DNA of 64,000 nucleotides from Pontibacter coccineus (lineage in GTDB: Bacteria; Bacteroidota; Bacteroidia; Cytophagales; Hymenobacteraceae). The stretch is from the NCBI RefSeq assembly GCF_030546575.1, contig NZ_JAUOTN010000004.1:186001-250000 (forward strand), written 5' to 3'. Under the pieces are notes generated by a model that was not told the DNA's origin, searched no databases, and saw only the letters and a list, made by a program, of their open reading frames with translations. Below, in pieces: positions 42,726 through 51,111 of this stretch; the first letter of the stretch is position 1; each line of letters begins with the position of its first letter. Both the position numbers and the translations under genes were made by a program.

Positions 42726-43389
42726 ATTCGTTGTTCTGTTTTCTGTTTTTGGAGTGGTTGATCATAGGTATGATTTACCCACCCCTACCCCTCCTTTTGT
42801 CGAGGGCCCCTACCCCCAGAGGGGAATTAGCTATTACCATTCTACAAGTAAAAAGCCTTGTAGCTGCTGGTCATGTTTTGCTAGACCGGGTCCAACCACC
42901 CCTAACTCCTCAGAGTTCGTTGGCTACTTTCGAATTCTCGTTCTCAGTAGCCCAAGGCGTGGAATCAGTTGCTGCCATTCCAAGGTATAACCCTTGTGGC
43001 AATAACCACCGGCAGGTATAGCAAGACTAACTTGCACACTGGCTATGAAACTGACAATGGTGCCAGGTGCGCTTTTGACGATTTTTTGTTTGAGCGGTCA
43101 GCGAGTTCAAAAGCGTCTTGATTTTTTTGCTTACTTTTTTCATCAAGGAAAAAAGTAAGTGCCCGCCGCACAGGCGAAACTATAAAACAATACTGTTTGC
43201 TATACCTATACCTGGGCCAGAGGCCCCACCATAGCAGACACGAGCGAGGACGCTCGCGCCATAGGCCCACAGACCAGCCGTAGCTATACCCTTACGGATA
43301 CTACATGCTAACCGCTTGCAAAGTTAATGGTTTTTGCATCAGGATTTTCGGGATTTATCAGGTATAGCGATTACTCCTGAAGGCACAAA
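42726..43389. other. Intergenic region with C-rich and hairpin repeats, no gene
   Basis: No credible gene in about 660 bases. The left part has C-rich degenerate runs (CCCCTACCCCTCC and CCCCTACCCCCAG near 42783-42820). The middle has the hairpin at 43130-43159. A GC hairpin CGAGCG-AGGA-CGCTCG lies at 43241-43256. Several AGGTATA/TATACC motifs occur (for example 43010-43020 and 43200-43215). A 75-codon frame on the minus strand here is low-complexity and looks like a translated repeat. Confidence 0.5.
43130..43159. repeat. Hairpin repeat CTTACTTTTTT / AAAAAAGTAAG
   Basis: CTTACTTTTTT (43130-43140) pairs with AAAAAAGTAAG (43149-43159), with loop CATCAAGG. It resembles an intergenic element I have seen in related genomes, but I cannot confirm this here. 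Confidence 0.55.
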
Positions 43390-43422
43390 AAAGCCCTCCC
43401 CAGAAAACCAGAGAAGGGCTTT
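43390..43422 (-). terminator. Terminator after trans-sulfuration gene
   Basis: AAAGCCCT (43390-43397) pairs with AGGGCTTT (43415-43422). On the minus strand the stem is followed by a T-run. Confidence 0.65.
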
Positions 43423-43442
43423 AACCAGATTATGTCTTATAC

Positions 43443-44750
43443 CTATACCTCCGCTTCCGCAGGTATAGCTACTTTCTCAAGCGCCTGCGCAATGTCAGAG
43501 ATAATATCCTCTGGATGCTCCACGCCTACCGAAATGCGCACCATACCTTCGCCAATCCCCATCACGGCGCGGTCGGCCAGACAGATATCGGAGTGCGTCA
43601 TGGAGGCAGGGTGCTCAGCCAGCGATTCCGTGCCGCCCAGGCTCACGGCCAGTTTGATCAGCTTCAGGTTGTTGAGGAAGGTGAAGGCCTCTTTCTCGCC
43701 GCCCTTGATGTCGAATGAAATCATAGAGCCTGCCGCTTTGCACTGCTTGTCGTAAATAGCCTGCTGCTGCGGGTTGTCCTGCAGGTAGCCCAGGAAGTAA
43801 ATCTTGTCTACTTTCGGGTGCTCTTTCAGATAGGCGGCTACTACTTCAGCGCCACGGGCCTGACACTCCATGCGGATTTTCAGCGTTTCCAGGCTGCGCA
43901 TCAGCATCCAGCCTGTCCACGGACTCGCCATGGAACCCATGAACGTACGCATGCCTTTCACCTGCTTCATCAGGTCGGCCGGACCGGCACAGGCACCAGC
44001 GATCAGGTCGGAGTGGCCGCCGATGTATTTGGTGGCGGAGTAGAGCACCAGGTCGGCGCCGTGCTTGAGCGGGTGCGAGAACACCGGGCCCAGGAAGGTG
44101 TTGTCCACGGCTACCACTACTTTTTTGTCGGCAGTGGAGTGTTTTCTGGCCATGGCGGCGCAGGCCTCGATATCCACCAAATGGTTGGTCGGGTTGGCTG
44201 GCGTCTCCAGGTATACCATCGCCAGTTTGTCGGCCATACCTGATTCCTCGAGCATTTGCTCTACCTCCTCTATCGGAGTGTTGGCCCGGAAGCCCATGCT
44301 CTTCACGCCGAACTTGGGCAGAATGTTTTTGATGTAATAATCCGAACCGCCGTAAATAGGCTCGCTGTGCAGGATCAGGTCACCTGGCTTAAGCAAGGCT
44401 AGCAGCGTGGTGCTGATGGCGGCCATACCGCTAGCGAACACGGCTGCCTCTTCGGCACCGTCCCAGAAGCGGAGGCGGTTCTCGAGGATTTCGAGGTCGG
44501 GGTTGTTGAGGCGGCTGTAGATCAGGCCAAGTTGTTCTTCGGCGTGCTTTTCACGCAGGCCATACGCTAGTTCAAAAAAGGCCTTGCCCTCTTCCGCGTT
44601 CTTGAAAACGAAAGTAGACGTCTGGTAGATCGGCGCTTTCACGGCCATTTCTGACCACTCCGGGTTGTACCCGTAGCTCATCATCAAGCTTTCGGGGCGC
44701 AGGTGTTTGCCGTTTAGGTGTGGACCGTTCTGGTCTTCTGGTAATTGCAT
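43443..44750 (-). CDS. Cystathionine gamma-synthase-family PLP enzyme
   Basis: These PLP enzymes act in methionine/cysteine trans-sulfuration as gamma-synthases or gamma-lyases. From ATG 44750 (MQLPEDQNG) the protein has 435 residues. It shows the substrate/PLP segment YSRLNNPDLEILE, VFASGMAAISTTLLALL, YLETPANPTNHLVDI, VAVDNTFLGPVFSHPL and the PLP lysine in LYSATKYIGGHSDLIAG. Gamma-synthase and gamma-lyase cannot be separated by eye. The start lies 2 bp after the truA stop, so the two genes are co-transcribed. The longer frame to 44882 lies inside truA and was rejected. Confidence 0.88.
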   Translation of the reverse strand: MQLPEDQNGPHLNGKHLRPESLMMSYGYNPEWSEMAVKAPIYQTSTFVFKNAEEGKAFFELAYGLREKHAEEQLGLIYSRLNNPDLEILENRLRFWDGAEEAAVFASGMAAISTTLLALLKPGDLILHSEPIYGGSDYYIKNILPKFGVKSMGFRANTPIEEVEQMLEESGMADKLAMVYLETPANPTNHLVDIEACAAMARKHSTADKKVVVAVDNTFLGPVFSHPLKHGADLVLYSATKYIGGHSDLIAGACAGPADLMKQVKGMRTFMGSMASPWTGWMLMRSLETLKIRMECQARGAEVVAAYLKEHPKVDKIYFLGYLQDNPQQQAIYDKQCKAAGSMISFDIKGGEKEAFTFLNNLKLIKLAVSLGGTESLAEHPASMTHSDICLADRAVMGIGEGMVRISVGVEHPEDIISDIAQALEKVAIPAEAEV

Positions 44751-44751
44751 G

Positions 44752-45525
44752 CTATAAAGGGTTTGTTTTGGGTGATGTCTTGAAAATATGCTCCGGATAC
44801 GACACCTTGGCCAGGTATAGCCCTTCGGAGGGAGCTGCCCCACTGGCCTTGCTGCGGTCCTGGTTGGCCACAATCCGCTCAAAGTCGGCCACCGTGAGCT
44901 TGCCGCGCCCTACGTCCAGCAAGGTGCCAACCACCAACCGCACCATACCTCTCAGGAAGCGGTTGGCCCGGATCGTGAACACCAGCTCGTCGCCCTGCTG
45001 TCGCCATACGGCCTCGTACATGTTGCAGCGGTAGTGTTTGGTGTCGCCTTTGACTTTGCTAAAGGTCGTAAAATCCTCGTAACGAAGCAATACGGCTGCT
45101 GCCTCGTTCATCTGCGCCACATCCACGGAACGCGGAAGGTAAGTGGCGTAGTATCTTTTGAAAGGGTCTTTGGCCAGTGTGATGTGGTAGTGATAGGTAC
45201 GCTCAAAGGCGTCGAAGCGGGCGTGGGCCTCGTCGGTAACCAGGTATAGGTTCTTCGCCACGATATCAGCCGGCAAGAGGCGGTTGAAGCGGTAGACCGC
45301 TTGCTCGGGATCCAACTCCTGTTCCACATCAAAATGCACGAATTGCTGACTCGCATGCACACCCGTATCGGTACGGCCGCTGCCCGTGGAACTGATAGGC
45401 TGCCGCAGCACTTTGCTCAGGCAATCGTCGAGCACTTCCTGCACAGAGAGTGCGTTGGGCTGCACCTGCCAACCATGAAAACGAGTGCCGTCGTAGGCGA
45501 TTTCCAGAAAATACCGCATGGGCAA
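44752..45525 (-). CDS. truA: tRNA pseudouridine synthase A
   Basis: TruA converts uridines 38-40 of tRNA anticodon arms to pseudouridine. The 257-residue protein has YDGTRFHGWQVQPNALSVQE near the N-terminus, the catalytic D53 in GSGRTDTGVHAS, HARFDAFERTYHYHI near 105, and FLRGMVRLVVGTLLDVG near 190. Length is normal. The start may be ATG 45525 or the next in-frame ATG at 45519. It is the first gene of a two-gene unit with the PLP enzyme. Confidence 0.95.
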   Translation of the reverse strand: MPMRYFLEIAYDGTRFHGWQVQPNALSVQEVLDDCLSKVLRQPISSTGSGRTDTGVHASQQFVHFDVEQELDPEQAVYRFNRLLPADIVAKNLYLVTDEAHARFDAFERTYHYHITLAKDPFKRYYATYLPRSVDVAQMNEAAAVLLRYEDFTTFSKVKGDTKHYRCNMYEAVWRQQGDELVFTIRANRFLRGMVRLVVGTLLDVGRGKLTVADFERIVANQDRSKASGAAPSEGLYLAKVSYPEHIFKTSPKTNPL

Positions 45526-45608
45526 AGATAAGATTTCCTGACAACAGTGAGAGAAAATTAGTACACCTAACTACTGCAGGCCACGCCTCATAGTTTATAA
45601 AAACAGAA

Positions 45609-45633
45609 AGGGCACTCCCATCAGGAGTGCCCT
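45609..45633 (-). terminator. Terminator after Arg/Asp-rich protein gene
   Basis: AGGGCACTCC (45609-45618) pairs with GGAGTGCCCT (45624-45633), with loop CATCA. On the minus strand a T-rich tail follows. Confidence 0.7.
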
Positions 45634-45688
45634 CTGCAAAGGGTGAAACTGTGTGCTCTACACTAGTATCGTTATAGCAAAAGGTTGT

Positions 45689-46150
45689 TTAGTTTCTGTG
45701 GCTGGGATCAGGGGAGCGATTACCGATATCGCCGTTTCTCACACCTTCCTGCAGAATTTCGCCCAGGCTGCGATTGCGGCGCTGCTCATCCCGCTTCTCC
45801 CAGCGCTCACGCTCCTGCCGTTCTGCTCTTTTCTCGTCTTCTTTTCGTCGTTCCCAGCGATCATCATCTCTTCTCTCATTTTCTCTTCGTCGCTCCCAAC
45901 GCTCGTCATCTCTTCTTCTATCCTCCCAACGATCATCGTCGTCATCACGGTCTTTGTATTCCTTTTTGCGGGCCTTCTCATACTCCTTCTCCCGCTTCCA
46001 CTCGGCATGCGCCCGGTGTTTCTCCTCTACAAAAGAGGGCTTGCCCTTTTTCTTGCCTTTATCTTTATCACCATTGTAGTCGGCGGCGGTGGCTACCTGA
46101 GCCCCAAATGCCATCAAACCTACCAGTACCAGTGTCATCAACTTTTTCAT
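45689..46150 (-). CDS. Exported Arg/Asp/Glu-rich protein, unknown
   Basis: From ATG 46150 the product has 153 residues with a signal peptide (MKKLMTLVLVGLMAFGAQVATAADYN). The mature part is almost wholly charged. A Lys-rich stretch comes first, then about 80 residues of mixed Arg, Asp and Glu in near-repeats (DRWEDRRRDDERWERRRENE, RRDDDRWERRKEDEKRAE). It ends with LGEILQEGVRNGDIGNR. Such a sequence probably forms a long charged helix in the periplasm. No family is recognised. The opposite strand is open over much of this region only because of the repetitive codons. Confidence 0.65.
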   Translation of the reverse strand: MKKLMTLVLVGLMAFGAQVATAADYNGDKDKGKKKGKPSFVEEKHRAHAEWKREKEYEKARKKEYKDRDDDDDRWEDRRRDDERWERRRENERRDDDRWERRKEDEKRAERQERERWEKRDEQRRNRSLGEILQEGVRNGDIGNRSPDPSHRN

Positions 46151-46238
46151 AAGCTTTTGTTTTAGGTTTGATGAAATGTAGGCAAAGGAGGTGCCAGTTT
46201 CTATCCGGTTAGCCACTGCGGCACACTATGCAAAAGAA

Positions 46239-46270
46239 AAAGGCCCTTCTGAAGCTTCAGAAGGGCCTTT
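46239..46270. terminator. Perfect 32-bp palindrome downstream of thiolase gene
   Basis: AAAGGCCCTTCTGAAG (46239-46254) is directly followed by its exact reverse complement (46255-46270), with A- and T-rich flanks. It ends the minus-strand thiolase gene. Confidence 0.7.
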
Positions 46271-46287
46271 CCTGATATAAAAAATAA

Positions 46288-47490
46288 CTATAGTTTCTCG
46301 TAAATGATGGCTGCTCCTTGCCCCACGCCCACGCACATAGTGGCCAGACCGTAGCGCACGTTGTTGCGGCGCTTCATCTCGTGCAGCAGGGTAGCTGAGA
46401 TGCGGGTACCGCTGGCGCCGAGCGGGTGCCCGATGGCGATGGAGCCGCCGTTCACGTTCACGATCTCCGGGTTGATGCCGAGTTCCTGCACACAAGGTAT
46501 AGCCTGCGCCGCAAACGCCTCGTTGATCTCCGCCAAACCAATGTCGTTGATGGTGAGGCCTGCGCGTTTCAGGGCTTTCAGGGTAGCCGGAACCGGGCCC
46601 ATGCCCATGTATGCGGGTTCTACACCGGCCACTGCCGCCGACACAATGCGGGCCATTGGCTTCAGGTCGAAGCGCTTCACGATTTCCTCACTCACTACCA
46701 GCGAAGCGGCCGCTCCGTCGTTTATACCGGAGGCGTTGCCCGCCGTCACAGTGCCGCCTTTTTTGAAGGCTGCGCCCAGCGTGCCCAGTTTCTCCACGGA
46801 AGAAAGCCGTGGGTGCTCATCGGTGTCGAAGAGAATCGGGTCGCCTTTGCGCTGCGGAACAGGTATAGGTATAATCTCATCTTTGAACTTACCTGCCTCG
46901 GCGGCGGCCTTGTACTTGAGCTGCGAGCTGTGGGCAAACTCGTCCTGCGCTTCACGTGAAACACCGTAGCGCTCGGCCACATTCTCGGCCGTCTCACCCA
47001 TGCTGTACGGGTAGTGCAGCGACGAGAGTTGGTTGTTCACAAAGCGCCAGCCGATAGTGGTGTCATAGATTTCAGGGGTGCGGGCGAAAGCGGTTTCGGC
47101 TTTGGCCATCACAAAAGGGGCACGCGTCATGCTCTCCACGCCACCAGCCAGGTAAACATCACCGTCGCCACTCTTTATAGCACGGCCCGCGTCGATGATG
47201 GACTGCAATCCCGAAGCGCAAAGGCGGTTCACGGTCACGCCACCGATCTCGTGCGGAAGCCCGGCCAACAGGAGCGCCATGCGGGCCACGTTGCGGTTGT
47301 CTTCGCCGGCCTGGTTGGCAGCTCCCAGCACCACATCCTCGATCAGGCTCGGGTCCAGCTGCGGATTGCGGGCCATCAACTCTTTCAGAATGAAGGCTGC
47401 CATGTCGTCGGGGCGCACGCTGCTGAGGGCTCCGGTAAACTTGCCAACGGGTGTTCTAACGATATCAATTATATAAGCTGTGCTCATCAA
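46288..47490 (-). CDS. Acetyl-CoA acyltransferase (thiolase)
   Basis: Thiolases cleave 3-oxoacyl-CoA to acetyl-CoA and a shorter acyl-CoA, or run in reverse, in fatty-acid or aromatic degradation. The 400-residue protein has the acyl-carrying C91 (NRLCASGLQS), NEAFAAQ, H355 in GHPLGASG and the second active-site cysteine C386 in CVGVGQG. It most resembles the 3-oxoadipyl/3-ketoacyl-CoA thiolase branch. No hydroxyacyl-CoA dehydrogenase is adjacent, so the pathway is not fixed by context. Divergent from the DUF4293 gene. Confidence 0.9.
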   Translation of the reverse strand: MMSTAYIIDIVRTPVGKFTGALSSVRPDDMAAFILKELMARNPQLDPSLIEDVVLGAANQAGEDNRNVARMALLLAGLPHEIGGVTVNRLCASGLQSIIDAGRAIKSGDGDVYLAGGVESMTRAPFVMAKAETAFARTPEIYDTTIGWRFVNNQLSSLHYPYSMGETAENVAERYGVSREAQDEFAHSSQLKYKAAAEAGKFKDEIIPIPVPQRKGDPILFDTDEHPRLSSVEKLGTLGAAFKKGGTVTAGNASGINDGAAASLVVSEEIVKRFDLKPMARIVSAAVAGVEPAYMGMGPVPATLKALKRAGLTINDIGLAEINEAFAAQAIPCVQELGINPEIVNVNGGSIAIGHPLGASGTRISATLLHEMKRRNNVRYGLATMCVGVGQGAAIIYEKL

Positions 47491-47492
47491 TT

Positions 47493-47521
47493 TTTGTTTT
47501 ACAGGTCTTTGTCTAATTTTG
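47493..47521 (+). promoter_or_regulatory. Promoter of DUF4293 gene
   Basis: TTTG (47493-47496), a 17-bp spacer, then TAATTTTG (47514-47521): a good match to the TTTG / TAnnTTTG promoter, 30 bp before the ATG. Confidence 0.65.
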
Positions 47522-47551
47522 CATCTCTTTGCAAGTTAAATTAACCCCCTT

Positions 47552-48049
47552 ATGATACAAAGAATTCAAACCGTATTTCTGGCCCTCATCGTAGTGGCCA
47601 TGGTATCCCTGTTGTTTTTGCCAATCTGGTCTAAAGTAGATGCCACTACCGGTGAAGAAGTCGTGCTAACCGCCTGGAACCTGTTTTTCCAGACAGTGAA
47701 CGAACAGGGCGAGGCGGTGCAGGCTGGCGCCCAGACAGGCACGAGCACCATCGCCATTGGCATCCTCGCGATTGTGGCCGCAGGTGTAGCCATCTATGAG
47801 ATTTTCCAGTACAAGAGCCGCCTCAATCAGATGAAGTTCGGCCTGATTAACTCGCTGGTCCTGATCGCGCTGTTTGGCACCTCATTTTACTATGCCAACT
47901 ATGTAGGCAACGCAATGGCCGCCGGTAACGCAGGCAATTACGAAGCCGGATTCTACATGCCCGTGCTAGCGCTGTTTCTCAATGCCCTGGCTAACCGCTT
48001 CATCAAAAAAGACGAGGACCTGGTTCGCTCTGTCGACAGACTGCGCTAA
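47552..48049 (+). CDS. DUF4293 four-helix membrane protein
   Basis: DUF4293 proteins are Bacteroidota membrane proteins of unknown role. The 165-residue product starts with the family-typical MIQRIQTVFLALI. It has four hydrophobic helices (about 7-27, 64-84, 93-113 and 130-150) with WNLFFQTVNEQGE between the first two. It ends in a basic tail (RFIKKDEDLVRSVDRLR). It has its own promoter and a perfect terminator, so it is a single-gene unit. Confidence 0.82.
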   Translation: MIQRIQTVFLALIVVAMVSLLFLPIWSKVDATTGEEVVLTAWNLFFQTVNEQGEAVQAGAQTGTSTIAIGILAIVAAGVAIYEIFQYKSRLNQMKFGLINSLVLIALFGTSFYYANYVGNAMAAGNAGNYEAGFYMPVLALFLNALANRFIKKDEDLVRSVDRLR

Positions 48050-48073
48050 GGTATAGCGCATTGCCAAATGCAT

Positions 48074-48116
48074 AAAAAGGAAGGGCTTCTGTGATGTACA
48101 GAAGCCCTTCCTTTTT
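48074..48116 (+). terminator. Terminator after DUF4293 gene
   Basis: There is a perfect 19-bp stem (48074-48092 with 48098-48116) with a 5-nt loop and A5/T5 ends. Confidence 0.85.
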
Positions 48117-48190
48117 AAGTTGAGTACTGAGTGGTGAAAACCACCTTGTCATTTCGAGTGCAACGAGAAAAAAAGCCTAAGCTACCGCCT

Positions 48191-49486
48191 CTAAACTACC
48201 GCTCTTTTCGCCACAGGTATAGCACCCTTCTTCGACTTCTTGCGCAGCTTGTTGATCCAGATCATCGTGCCTGTTATAGGCAGACTGGTCGCCACGAGGC
48301 AGGCGATGAAGTAAAGTATCTTGGAGAAGGTGCCATATACGTTGCCCACGTGCAGTGGCTTGATAGACGACGTGATCTGTTCGTTCAGCGGCTTGTCGGC
48401 AAATATCTCTGCTTTCAGCACCTCGCCGCTGTACTGGTCGAGCTGCAGTTTGTCTGAAGCCGCGGGCGCGAAGAAGCCCACTTTGTTCTTGTTGATGGAA
48501 ACAGTAGCGGCTGAATCAGTTGAAAACGAAATGCGGTAGTCGCCTTTGTAAGGCAGCACGGTATCGGCCGACTTCAGGTAGTCCGCAATTGAAAGCGTAG
48601 CAACTTGCGTTGGATCAGTTGGCACAGTCGAGAAAAGCGGCTCTTCTTTGCGGTCTTTTTGCGGCGTTACGCCCAACACTTTAAAGAAGCCCTCTTTGTA
48701 CCACTCAAACGACCAGGTGAGGCCGGTCAGCGACATCACCAGCAGCAGGAAAGATGAGTAAAAACCAAGTGAGTTGTGCAGGTCGTGGTTCACGCGCTTC
48801 CAGTTGCCGCTCCACTTTATTTTGAGGCCTTGCCGCCAGTTCTTCACTTTCTGCGGAATCCAGATCACCAAGCCACTGATCACGATCAGGGTGAAGATAA
48901 CGGTTGCCCAACCCACGATCGGACGGCCTGTTTCGGTGTCGAGCAACAGCCAGCGGTGCAGACGGAACATCGTCATGAAAAACTCGGAGGTCGGGCTTTC
49001 TGTTGTGCCGATCACTTCTGCGGTGTAGGGGTTCACCAGGTAGTTGGTGCCCCGGCCGCCGCCTTTGGCTACGGCTCCTTCAGTGCCTTTTTTGCCCTCG
49101 CCACTTTTCTCACGGCCACCTTTGTCGCCGCCACGGGCTTCACCGCCTTTACCTTCCCCACCCTTTTCTTCCTTCTTCACATTCACGGTGTAGGTGCGGC
49201 TGGCGTCGGCAGGTATGGTAATAGCGCTCACCTTACCGCCCGTCTCGGCTGCCACTTTTGCAATGATCGCTTCAGCTGCCATGGGCTCAGCCCCCGCCTC
49301 TACCTGCACAGTAAACTTCTCCGGCTCCATAAACTCCTGCACCTCGGTGTTGAAGGTATAGATCGTGCCGCTCAGGCAGACCACAAACAGGATCAAGCCG
49401 CTCGCGATGCCCATCCACAGGTGGAGGTCATTGAACAGCTTGCGCACCTTTTGCCAGGTCGATTTCGGTTTTTGATTCTGCTTCAT
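48191..49486 (-). CDS. PepSY-domain inner-membrane protein (siderophore-uptake type)
   Basis: PepSY_TM proteins of this type often accompany TonB-dependent siderophore receptors and may act as inner-membrane reductases or uptake helpers. From ATG 49486 (MKQNQKPKS) the product has 431 residues. It has a first helix (IASGLILFVVCLSGTIYTF), a periplasmic PepSY region, RLHRWLLLDTETGRPIVG before a second helix, NHDLHNSLGFYSSFLLL, and a last helix near 395. A Lys/Gly/Glu-rich low-complexity insert of about 45 residues sits in the first periplasmic region. It is 80 bp downstream of susD-like in the same direction. Confidence 0.85.
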   Translation of the reverse strand: MKQNQKPKSTWQKVRKLFNDLHLWMGIASGLILFVVCLSGTIYTFNTEVQEFMEPEKFTVQVEAGAEPMAAEAIIAKVAAETGGKVSAITIPADASRTYTVNVKKEEKGGEGKGGEARGGDKGGREKSGEGKKGTEGAVAKGGGRGTNYLVNPYTAEVIGTTESPTSEFFMTMFRLHRWLLLDTETGRPIVGWATVIFTLIVISGLVIWIPQKVKNWRQGLKIKWSGNWKRVNHDLHNSLGFYSSFLLLVMSLTGLTWSFEWYKEGFFKVLGVTPQKDRKEEPLFSTVPTDPTQVATLSIADYLKSADTVLPYKGDYRISFSTDSAATVSINKNKVGFFAPAASDKLQLDQYSGEVLKAEIFADKPLNEQITSSIKPLHVGNVYGTFSKILYFIACLVATSLPITGTMIWINKLRKKSKKGAIPVAKRAVV

Positions 49487-49566
49487 GATGGAGAGATGTT
49501 TAGCTAAAAATCCCTTCCTTGCTTTTGCCGGCAAGGAAGGGAAGGTACTGTGTTGCTATGTTTAGT

Positions 49567-51084
49567 TTACTTGTTCCAGAATACCCGCGAGCGGAATGGA
49601 TCGATGGCCCCTTGTTTGGCTACTTCTTCGCTGTTGGTGTATACCTCCGACTGGCGATACGTCAGGCGGCGCGGCCTGAAATCCGGGTCAGCGGACGGGC
49701 TCTGCAGCGACTGCGGCAACCTGCTCAAATAGTTCAGTCTTCTAAAGTCGTTCCAGGCTTCGATGCTGCTGATGCTGTTCAGCGCCAGCCACTTCTGCTC
49801 GATAATGCGCTCGATCTTGTTCGGAGCAAGTGCAAAGTTAACAGATGGCTGAAGATTATATACTGTAAATTCTGCTGCCGGCACGGTCATGTATTTGAAC
49901 GATTCTCTGATGGCTTCCTCATAGAGTTGCTCAGCCCCGCTCAGCCATCCCCGCTCGGCCGCCTCGGCCTGCAAAAACAAGCTCTCAAAGGAAGACAGCA
50001 AGACAGAGGGCTGCTGTGCGCTCTTGAGTAAACCCGCCGGCTGGTTTCCGTTCTCGTTCGGTCCCAGCAAAGCAGATGTTTTGGCCATGGTAAAGTCAGC
50101 ACTCGTTGCTCCGAGCGGCGCGCCTACATAGTCGCCGTTCACGCTGCGGTAGAGCTTGGGCAGACGCGGGTCGTTGCGTTCTTTGTACTGCTGCACCAGA
50201 TATGCCGTGGGGCGCAGTGTATTGTAGCCGGTGGTAAGTGCTCCGGCCTGGTTGCGATAATAAGCATCCCAGAAAGGATTCTGTAGCCCGGCCGTAATCT
50301 GGTAGCCCGGATTCACCAGGGCACTCTCACCGGCACCCAAAAAGCCGCTCCCCTCCTGTCTGATCTTGGCCAGTTCGTCGTTGATGTAACCTGCTCTTCC
50401 GGCCTCTGACTGGCGGAGCAAGGCTCGCAGCTTAATGGTATTGGCAAATTTCACCCACAGTGTCAGGTTGCCCTTGAAAATTACATCGTCCGTCACAGGC
50501 TTTTTAGACAAGGCCGGAGCTGCCTTGATGTCCTGTATACCTGCTGTGATCAGGTTGATGGCACTGTCATATACCTGCTGTCCGTCTTCGTACTTCGGCG
50601 TTACGTTCTTGCTACCCTGCAGGGCATCCGAGAAAGGCACGTTGTTGTAAAGATCCACGAGGCGCATGAAGTGCCAGCCCTGCATGATCTTGGCTATACC
50701 TACATAGGCCAGGTCGCCGGTGGCAGCGGCGCTGTTCTCGATATCTTTGTAGTTCACCAAGGTGGTATAGCTGTCTTCCCAGATCGGGCGACCGTCGCGG
50801 TCAAAGGACATGGCCTCCACACCGTAGGTTTCCTCCAGCCTGAACAGCGAAGTGTTCACCGGACCGTCGGTGGCCTTGGCCCAGTAACCTGCCCATACCG
50901 CACCAAGTTGGTTCAGGGCGCCTGTTTCGAGGTTCACTGTTTTCACCAGCGCGTTAGGCAATTTTTGCTCCACCGGCACATCGGTCGGGGCATTGGGGTT
51001 CACGTTCGTATCCAGAAAGCTGTCGCAGGCGGTAAAAGCGGTGCTGGCCAGCGCGATCAGGATAAAGAAGAATAACTTTTTCAT
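49567..51084 (-). CDS. SusD/RagB-like outer-membrane lipoprotein
   Basis: SusD-like lipoproteins form the lid of SusC-type TonB transporters and bind substrate at the cell surface. The 505-residue protein has a lipoprotein signal (FFFILIALASTAFTAC) and CDSFLDTNVNPNAPTDVP, the start typical of the SusD-like_2 group. TPR-like helices follow (AKIMQGWHFMRLVDLYNNVP). The C-terminus reads IIEQKWLALNSISSIEAWNDF. It directly follows the SusC-like gene (27 bp). The substrate may be a siderophore or peptide rather than a sugar, because no glycoside hydrolases are present. Confidence 0.92.
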   Translation of the reverse strand: MKKLFFFILIALASTAFTACDSFLDTNVNPNAPTDVPVEQKLPNALVKTVNLETGALNQLGAVWAGYWAKATDGPVNTSLFRLEETYGVEAMSFDRDGRPIWEDSYTTLVNYKDIENSAAATGDLAYVGIAKIMQGWHFMRLVDLYNNVPFSDALQGSKNVTPKYEDGQQVYDSAINLITAGIQDIKAAPALSKKPVTDDVIFKGNLTLWVKFANTIKLRALLRQSEAGRAGYINDELAKIRQEGSGFLGAGESALVNPGYQITAGLQNPFWDAYYRNQAGALTTGYNTLRPTAYLVQQYKERNDPRLPKLYRSVNGDYVGAPLGATSADFTMAKTSALLGPNENGNQPAGLLKSAQQPSVLLSSFESLFLQAEAAERGWLSGAEQLYEEAIRESFKYMTVPAAEFTVYNLQPSVNFALAPNKIERIIEQKWLALNSISSIEAWNDFRRLNYLSRLPQSLQSPSADPDFRPRRLTYRQSEVYTNSEEVAKQGAIDPFRSRVFWNK

Positions 51085-51111
51085 ATCACGAAGTATGCAG
51101 AATGATCTTAT

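Noticed and set aside
41361..42761. 466-codon open frame on the plus strand
   Set aside because: Lies opposite the ABC exporter gene. The translation is His/Val/Glu-rich with no domain, as expected for an antisense frame of a G+C-rich gene. The exporter motifs on the minus strand are unambiguous.
43043..43270. 75-codon minus-strand frame
   Set aside because: Translation of a hairpin repeat and GC-rich repeat. The product is low-complexity and not protein-like.
45653..46165. Hydrophobic 170-codon plus-strand frame
   Set aside because: Mirror of the Arg/Asp-rich gene. Repetitive codons read as Leu/Phe/Ser on the other strand, and the minus-strand product has a signal peptide.
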